A DNA stretch of 64,000 nt, from positions 465,344 through 529,343 of the forward strand of contig NZ_KQ955208.1 in NCBI RefSeq assembly GCF_001546115.1, given 5' to 3'. This document shows, one piece after another, positions 59,538 through 64,000 of the stretch. The stretch is from Paracoccus aminovorans. GTDB taxonomy: Bacteria > Pseudomonadota > Alphaproteobacteria > Rhodobacterales > Rhodobacteraceae. Each line of letters opens with the position of its first letter. Positions within the stretch are counted from its first letter, which is position 1. Both the position numbers and the translations under genes were made by a program. The notes under the pieces were generated by a model that searched no databases, was not told the origin of the DNA, and saw only the letters and a list, made by a program, of their open reading frames with translations.

Positions 59538-60707
59538 ATGACAGCGCCCCGCCCGAACTTGCGCCCCGACGCGCCGGCCATGACCATGAATTCGCTGGGC
59601 TTTGCCAAGCCGCCGGCGCAGACCCGCGTGGTCGTCGCCATGTCGGGCGGCGTCGACAGCTCGGTCGTGGCGGCGATGCTGGCGGCGCAGGGCTATGACG
59701 TGATCGGGGTCACGCTGCAGCTTTACGATCACGGCGCGGCCCTGGCGAAAAAGGGCGCCTGCTGCGCCGGCCAAGACATCCACGATGCCCGCCGCGTGGC
59801 CGAGCGCATCGGTTTCCCGCATTATGTGCTTGATTACGAAAGCAAGTTCCGGGAATCGGTGATCGAGGAATTCGCCGATGCCTATCTGGCCGGCGCCACG
59901 CCCGTGCCCTGCATCCGCTGCAATGAGCGGGTGAAGTTCCGCGACCTGCTGCAGACCGCGCGCGAGCTCGACGCCGATTGCATGGCGACCGGGCATTACA
60001 TCCGCCGCTTCGACGGTCCGGCCGGGGGCGAACTGCACATGGCCGCCGACCCGAACCGCGACCAGAGCTATTTCCTGTTCTCGACCACGCAGGAACAGCT
60101 GGATTTCCTGCGCTTTCCGCTGGGCGGTCTTGCCAGCAAGGCCGAGACGCGCGCCCTGGCGGCGCAATACGGGCTGGCGGTGGCGGACAAGCCCGACAGC
60201 CAGGACATCTGCTTCGTGCCGAACGGCGACTATGCCAGCGTGATCGAGAAGCTGCGTCCCGGCGCCGCCGACCCGGGCGAGATCGTCGACCTGGACGGCA
60301 ATGTGCTGGGCAGCCATCGCGGCGTGATCCATTACACCATCGGCCAACGCCGCGGCCTCGGCATCGGCGGCCTGGGTGATCCGCTTTACGTCGTGCGGCT
60401 GGAGCCCGAGACCCGGCGCGTCGTCGTCGGCCCCAAGCAGGCGCTGGCGACGAAGATCGTGCCGGTGACCGAGGTGAACTGGCTGGGCGACGAACCCTTC
60501 GCGGGCGAGATCAGCATCACCGCCCGCATCCGCTCGACCCGGCCGCCGCGGCCGGCGATCCTGCGCGTGACCGGCGCGCGCCGCGCCGAGATCGAGTTGC
60601 TGGCACCGGAGGAAGGCGTCAGCCCGGGCCAGGCCTGCGTCTTCTACGCCACCGAGGGCACGCGGGTGCTGGGCGGCGGCTGGATCTCGCACCGCCGCGG
60701 CGGCTGA
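59538..60707 (+). CDS. mnmA: tRNA-specific 2-thiouridylase
   Basis: Thiolates U34 in the wobble position of tRNAs for Lys, Glu and Gln; 389 residues. The PP-loop ATPase motif is [13 protein letters not shown]. The nucleophile-region cysteine is in [14 protein letters not shown], and the catalytic pair is completed by [11 protein letters not shown] and [11 protein letters not shown]. The C-terminal domain has [15 protein letters not shown] and the tRNA-binding barrel. AAGGAC precedes ATG 59538; an internal ATG at 59580 is an alternative. Thiol supply would come through a cysteine desulfurase relay; a sufE gene lies directly downstream on the other strand. Confidence 0.96.
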   Translation: MTAPRPNLRPDAPAMTMNSLGFAKPPAQTRVVVAMSGGVDSSVVAAMLAAQGYDVIGVTLQLYDHGAALAKKGACCAGQDIHDARRVAERIGFPHYVLDYESKFRESVIEEFADAYLAGATPVPCIRCNERVKFRDLLQTARELDADCMATGHYIRRFDGPAGGELHMAADPNRDQSYFLFSTTQEQLDFLRFPLGGLASKAETRALAAQYGLAVADKPDSQDICFVPNGDYASVIEKLRPGAADPGEIVDLDGNVLGSHRGVIHYTIGQRRGLGIGGLGDPLYVVRLEPETRRVVVGPKQALATKIVPVTEVNWLGDEPFAGEISITARIRSTRPPRPAILRVTGARRAEIELLAPEEGVSPGQACVFYATEGTRVLGGGWISHRRGG

Positions 60708-60713
60708 GGCGCC

Positions 60714-61127
60714 TCAGGCGGCGTGACTGGCGGCCAGCAGCCGGATGCGCTCGACCATCGCGCGCAGCCCGTTCGAGCGTTGGGCGGACAGATGCCCCTC
60801 CAGCCCCAGCCGGGCCAGTTCGGCGCTGGCGTCGATGCCCCGGACCTGCCTCACCGGCACGCCGGAATAAAGCGCATGCAGGATGGCGATCAGCCCGCGC
60901 ACGATCAGCGCGTCGCTGTCACCCTGGAAGTCGAACCTGCCGCCCTCGATGCGGGGCATGATCCAGACCTGGCTGGCGCAACCCTCGACCTTGGTCGCCG
61001 GAACCTGCAGCGAGGCGTCCATCGCCGGCATCGCCTTGCCCAGTTCGATGACATGGCGATAGCGTTCTTCCCAATCCTCGAGGAAATCGAAGGTTTCGGC
61101 GATGTCTTCAAAGGCGGGCGTGGCCAT
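60714..61127 (-). CDS. sufE: cysteine desulfuration protein SufE
   Basis: Sulfur acceptor that activates the SufS desulfurase and passes persulfide sulfur to Fe-S assembly; 137 residues. The acceptor cysteine is C50 in KVEGCASQVWIMP, the family signature, and the C-terminal block SAQRSNGLRAMVERIR is typical. GGAAAG lies ahead of the ATG. It converges on mnmA with six bases between the ends. No suf operon is in the window. Confidence 0.94.
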   Translation of the reverse strand: MATPAFEDIAETFDFLEDWEERYRHVIELGKAMPAMDASLQVPATKVEGCASQVWIMPRIEGGRFDFQGDSDALIVRGLIAILHALYSGVPVRQVRGIDASAELARLGLEGHLSAQRSNGLRAMVERIRLLAASHAA

Positions 61128-61269
61128 GGCGCTTCCTTTCCGCAGGGCCGCAGGCGGGCGGCCGGTGATGGCATAGCGCGCGGCGCCGACAAGGTCAAAG
61201 AGGCTTTCACCGCCGCGCGACTTGCCCTATCACTGCGCCAACGAGACCAGGGACACGGGGGCGGCACTC

Positions 61270-61773
61270 ATGCGGACGGGAACTTTGGGCATGCTTGCCT
61301 GCGCGGCTCTGGTGCTGGTCGGCTGCGGCCGCATGGGCGACAGCAGCTGGAACCCGATGCGCTGGGGTGGCGCGCAGCAGCCGCAAAGCCTGGCGCCCGA
61401 GGGCGGCTACCCGACCAGCACGAACGACGGCCGCGTGCCGCTGGCGCATGTCACCAGCGCGAAATGGGATCCGATGTATGAGGGGCGGCTGCTGGTCGTC
61501 ACCGGGCTTGGCGCCAGCAAGGGCTGGTGGGACGTGGCGCTGGTGACCGAGGTGCCGATGCCGCCGGGCCGGATCCGCCCCGACGAAAACGGCGTGCTGC
61601 GGCTGCGGCTGGTCGGCAAGCCGCCGCTGCCCGACACCTTCGCCGCCGCCAACCCGCCGAATCCGGCCAGCGACACCATCACCGCCGCCCTGACCATTCC
61701 CAACGCGGTGCTGCCCAGCCTGCGCGAGGTGGTGATCTCGGGCGCGGGCAATGCGGTGACGCTGCGGCCCTGA
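61270..61773 (+). CDS. hypothetical lipoprotein
   Basis: Exported lipoprotein of 167 residues: signal LGMLACAALVLVGCGRMG with the lipobox LVGC. The mature part contains RVPLAHVTSAKWDPMYEGRLLVVTG, a LRLVGKPPLPDTF strand region and a hydrophobic C-terminal strand REVVISGAGNAVTL, giving the impression of a compact beta-domain. It resembles uncharacterised conserved lipoproteins of Rhodobacteraceae. ATG 61270 is chosen because it gives the signal peptide directly; a start at 61222 would add an unlike extension. Function unknown. Confidence 0.72.
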   Translation: MRTGTLGMLACAALVLVGCGRMGDSSWNPMRWGGAQQPQSLAPEGGYPTSTNDGRVPLAHVTSAKWDPMYEGRLLVVTGLGASKGWWDVALVTEVPMPPGRIRPDENGVLRLRLVGKPPLPDTFAAANPPNPASDTITAALTIPNAVLPSLREVVISGAGNAVTLRP

Positions 61774-61790
61774 CGCTGCGGCCCCGAGGG

Positions 61791-61812
61791 TTTCTTCGTT
61801 CTGAAAATACCC
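61791..61812. repeat. single AAATACCC-type repeat unit (variant)
   Basis: TTTCTTCGTTCTGAAAATAC followed by CC, a variant of the dispersed unit, 18 bases after the hypothetical lipoprotein stop. No inverted partner. It marks the left edge of a gene-poor stretch. Confidence 0.6.
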
Positions 61813-62640
61813 ATGCGAACCGCGCCAAAGGGCCGGGGCGAACGAGCCCCCATGCAAGTGGAATGGCGCCCTCCAGCTGAGCCTGCGATCGGACGCAGCT
61901 CAGCAGCACTGTCAACGCCCAAACAGCCTTATCAAGCGCCGCGGCCGAATGCGCCTGCAAACCGCGTCGCACAGCCGGGTCCCGCTAAACCTTGCAAAAC
62001 GCAAGGTGCGTCCCATCGTGCGCGCATGTCCGGCACCTTCGGCCCGTCCGGTGCCGAGCAGCTTGCCAAGCATCCCCCCGCTCTCAGCGGCGAACCGAGC
62101 GCTGCAAAAACATGCATTCGCTTGTTCCATCCGCCATGGCGCGCGACTGGGCCGCCTTGTGGACCTTGGCTCCGGCCTGATGCGGCAGGCGCTGCCCTCC
62201 TGCTTCCCGCATCGCCAGGACCCGCAAACCCCCGCGCTGCGAAAAAGCGTTCGCTGTGTCCTTCACCGGCCAGGCGCGCGACGTGCGCCTCTGGCCATGT
62301 CTCAAGCGGCACGCGGCACCAATCCGCTTAGCTCGGGCATGAGAAGGCGCCTGACCCGCGGACAGATCCTCGCGTTACGAACACCTCTCGATGCGTCTCC
62401 GGGGATGATGGCTCGCGACGAAACCGTCTGCCCGCCTTGGCGCATGTCCCAGCCGGTGCGCTCTTCAACCCCGCCGCTGACCCCAAGCACGAGACCGCGC
62501 CGGCAAACCTACGCGCAACGAAAGGTCCATCCCGCTGCCGGATGTCCGCCGGTCATCGCAGGCCACCGAAACCGTCCTGCAAACGCCGATCCAGATCGGC
62601 CCCGCTTCACACCGACCCGGCCGCGCCCTGGCGCCAAGCA
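61813..62640. other. 0.83-kb stretch without a supported gene
   Basis: Open frames exist on both strands but none has a ribosome site, a recognisable domain or the third-position GC bias of the neighbouring genes; the longest plus frame (61949-62707) runs through the terminator at 62641 and into the GNAT gene. The plus strand is markedly richer in C than G. Small hairpins occur (ACCTTGC-AAAAC-GCAAGGT at 61989-62007). No tRNA, tmRNA, RNase P or SRP RNA signature was recognised. It may be a decayed gene or hold an unknown RNA. Confidence 0.5.
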
Positions 62641-62667
62641 AAAGGCCCGCCGCAAAGGCGGGCCTTT
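62641..62667 (-). terminator. intrinsic terminator of the GNAT gene
   Basis: AAAGGCCCGCC (62641-62651), loop GCAAA, GGCGGGCCTTT (62657-62667). On the minus strand the stem ends in TTTTGCTT, 19 bases after the GNAT stop at 62686. Confidence 0.82.
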
Positions 62668-62685
62668 ACCCCAGGATTGCGCCGT

Positions 62686-63231
62686 TCAGCCCATCTTGCG
62701 CAGATAGGTCCAGGTCGGCACCCGCGCATCGCGCGCCACCGACCAGCTTTCCGCATCGCCCAGATATTCGAAGCCGCAATTGGTCAGCACCCGGGCCGAG
62801 CCGGGATTATCCTGGAACGCCTCGGCAAAGAGCGTGCGCGAGCCATGCGGATTGGCCTCGACCAGCGCCGAGACCGCCTCGGTCGCGAAGCCGGTGTTCC
62901 AGAAGCCGGCACCGACCCAGAAGCCCAGCTCCGACTGCTCCTGGTCGATGCGGGTCAGCGAGACCACGCCCAGCAGTTCGGCCAGCTTGTTCGTCGAGCC
63001 GTCGATGGCCCAGACATCCTCGTCGCGATCCGCGGCCATGGCCCGGCGCACATAGGATTCGGCCGCGCCCGGCGGCAGCGGATGCGGGATCGAGCGCGTG
63101 CCCTCGGCCACCCGGCGGTCGGCGGTGTAATGCGCGATCAGCCCGGCATCCGACATGCGCAGCGGGCGCAGCACGAACCGTTCGGTGGTGATATCGACCT
63201 GCCGCGCATCCGAGGCGATCAACTCGTTCAT
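62686..63231 (-). CDS. GNAT-family N-acetyltransferase (RimJ/RimL-like)
   Basis: Acetyltransferase of 181 residues with the GNAT fold of the RimJ/RimL type: TERFVLRPLRMSDAGLIAHYTAD at the start, ELGFWVGAGFWNTGFATEAVSALVE (acetyl-CoA-binding V-fold, here GxGFWNTGFATEA) and DNPGSARVLTNCGFEYLGD. ATG 63231 has GGGAGAG nine bases ahead. It may acetylate a protein N-terminus or a small molecule; it sits next to ribosomal protein genes, which hints at, but does not prove, a ribosomal target. Confidence 0.88.
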   Translation of the reverse strand: MNELIASDARQVDITTERFVLRPLRMSDAGLIAHYTADRRVAEGTRSIPHPLPPGAAESYVRRAMAADRDEDVWAIDGSTNKLAELLGVVSLTRIDQEQSELGFWVGAGFWNTGFATEAVSALVEANPHGSRTLFAEAFQDNPGSARVLTNCGFEYLGDAESWSVARDARVPTWTYLRKMG

Positions 63232-63286
63232 GTCACTTCTCTCCCCCATTCCTCGAAACCATATGGGTGCTGCGCGCCGAAACGCG

Positions 63287-63319
63287 AAGGGGACCGGCCT
63301 GCGCCGATCCCCCTTTTTT
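63287..63319. terminator. hairpin between rpmA and the GNAT gene
   Basis: GGGGACCGGC, loop CTGC, GCCGATCCCC with one mismatch, flanked by an A/T run (TTTTTT, 63314-63319). The T-run is on the plus strand; for the minus-strand rpmA transcript the stem is followed by TTCGCGTTT, so termination there may be partial. Confidence 0.55.
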
Positions 63320-63342
63320 AGCACCAGAGTGTTAAAATCGGC

Positions 63343-63615
63343 TTACTCGGCAGCCTCGAGATTGGCGGGCAGCACGGAGATATAGGTGCGGCCCTTGAGG
63401 CCCTTGCGGAAGCTTACCTGGCCATCGGCCAGCGCGAACAGCGTGTGGTCGCGGCCCATGCCGACGTTGGCACCGGCCCACCAGGTGGTGCCGCGCTGAC
63501 GCACGATGATGTTGCCGGCGACAGCCTGCTGGCCGCCGAACAGTTTCACGCCAAGACGACGACCGGCCGAATCGCGACCGTTGCGGGACGAACCGCCTGC
63601 TTTCTTATGTGCCAT
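63343..63615 (-). CDS. rpmA: 50S ribosomal protein L27
   Basis: Peptidyl-transferase-proximal ribosomal protein of 90 residues. The N-terminal tail [20 protein letters not shown] reaches the P site, and the signature [21 protein letters not shown] is complete. AGGAG lies seven bases ahead of the ATG. It follows rplU by 12 bases, the standard rplU-rpmA operon. The Firmicutes-type N-terminal extension is absent, as expected. Confidence 0.98.
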   Translation of the reverse strand: MAHKKAGGSSRNGRDSAGRRLGVKLFGGQQAVAGNIIVRQRGTTWWAGANVGMGRDHTLFALADGQVSFRKGLKGRTYISVLPANLEAAE

Positions 63616-63627
63616 GGGTCAGTCTCC

Positions 63628-64000
63628 TCAGTTGGCGGTTTCGACGTGGTCATGGCGACGCGCGATGCGCGCACCGACGGCGGCCTTGACGTCGGTCTTG
63701 TCGCCGCCGTTTTCCAGCAGGTCGGTGATGCGGACCAGGGTCAGCTGCTGGCGATGGCCGCGCGTGCGCTGCGAGGAATGCTTGCGGCGGCGCTTGACAT
63801 AGGTGATGACCTTGTCGGCCTTGATGGTGTCGATCACCTCGGCCTGCACGGCGGCACCGGCCACCAGCGGCGCACCGACGGTCGCGCCGATCATCAGCAC
63901 GTCGTTGAACTGGATCTTGTCGCCGGCTTCGGCGTTCAGCTTTTCGACGCGCAGCACGTCACCGGATTGGACCCGGTATTGCTTGCCGCCCGTCTTGAGA
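63628..64000 (-). CDS. rplU: 50S ribosomal protein L21 (5' end outside window)
   Basis: Binds 23S rRNA. The reading frame is open to the last base of the window, where it reads LKTGGKQYRVQSGD; compared with the usual MxAVLKTGGKQY start, only about four codons are missing. The rest is standard L21: FNDVLMIG, AEVIDTIKADKVITYVKRRRKHSSQRTRGHRQ, LTLVRITDL, with a short variable tail (RIARRHDHVETAN). First gene of the rplU-rpmA operon; its promoter lies beyond the window. Confidence 0.97.
   Translation of the reverse strand, partial: LKTGGKQYRVQSGDVLRVEKLNAEAGDKIQFNDVLMIGATVGAPLVAGAAVQAEVIDTIKADKVITYVKRRRKHSSQRTRGHRQQLTLVRITDLLENGGDKTDVKAAVGARIARRHDHVETAN

Noticed and set aside
59088..60692. Long minus-strand frame extending sciP upstream across mnmA
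   Set aside because: Only the last 94 residues match the DUF1153 family and have a ribosome site; the extension is antisense to mnmA.
61949..62707. A 252-codon plus-strand frame in the gene-poor stretch
   Set aside because: No ribosome site or domain, weak third-position GC bias, and it reads through a perfect terminator hairpin into the antisense of the GNAT gene.
63333..63347. TTAA-AATCGGC-TTAC resembling a CtrA site
   Set aside because: It overlaps the stop codon of rpmA about 100 bases from the GNAT start and is one mismatch off consensus. A chance match is likely; the similar site before ctrA is kept only because of its context.

Overview
The window is a contiguous piece of a high-GC (about 65-68%) alphaproteobacterial chromosome. 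The gene set points to the Rhodobacteraceae, most likely Paracoccus or a close relative. The markers are a CtrA response regulator next to a SciP/DUF1153 protein, RpoD with an acidic insert, a fused PntA plus PntB transhydrogenase, DUF3422, D-lyxose isomerase, clustered GANTC (CcrM) sites, and a family of short repeats ending in AAATACCC. Genus assignment is inference; no rRNA or tRNA gene lies in the window.

Layout. 1-10.3 kb: the end of leuA, a DD-motif glycosyltransferase, the rod-shape operon mreB-mreC-mreD-mrdA-mrdB with a 2-hydroxyacid dehydrogenase behind it, and a bifunctional GDP-mannose enzyme. 10.4-14.3 kb: an orphan periplasmic binding protein, an ArsC/Spx-like protein translationally coupled to a 24-residue lipoprotein, DUF3422, an L,D-transpeptidase lipoprotein, and an orphan small gene behind two strong palindromes. 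14.4-25 kb: pntAB, D-lyxose isomerase, malate synthase G, an alanine-rich membrane protein, PepN and an acyltransferase. 25-32 kb: proB and obgE, an SMR transporter, SelO, an endonuclease/phosphatase-family protein and enolase. 31.3-35.2 kb: the cysS-cimA-NDUFAF6-like operon. 36-41 kb: a polyamine-type ABC transporter (two permeases and an ATPase), YjbQ and RmuC. 41-46 kb: FMN reductase, rpoD and dnaG. 46-53 kb: TetR, a lipoprotein, lldD, a membrane acyltransferase, rplY, trmFO, gluQ, hisI and a NifU-like scaffold. 53.5-59.4 kb: a 31-residue membrane protein behind a LexA box, recG, ligA, ctrA and sciP. 59.5-64 kb: mnmA, sufE, a lipoprotein, a 0.8-kb gene-poor stretch, a GNAT acetyltransferase, rpmA and the 5'-truncated rplU.

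Most of the window is housekeeping: cell-wall elongation, DNA replication and repair, tRNA modification, branched-chain amino acid synthesis. No prophage, IS element, CRISPR array or plasmid functions were seen. The most interesting items are: (1) a very small single-pass membrane protein whose promoter carries a canonical alphaproteobacterial LexA box, the design of an SOS-induced division inhibitor; (2) a dispersed repeat that acts as a terminator at convergent gene ends but is also inserted in frame in the NDUFAF6-like protein; (3) six GANTC methylation sites within 99 bp in front of rpoD; (4) the tandem sciP-ctrA pair with a CtrA-like half-site pair between them; (5) two long palindromes at the start of an unrecognised small gene.
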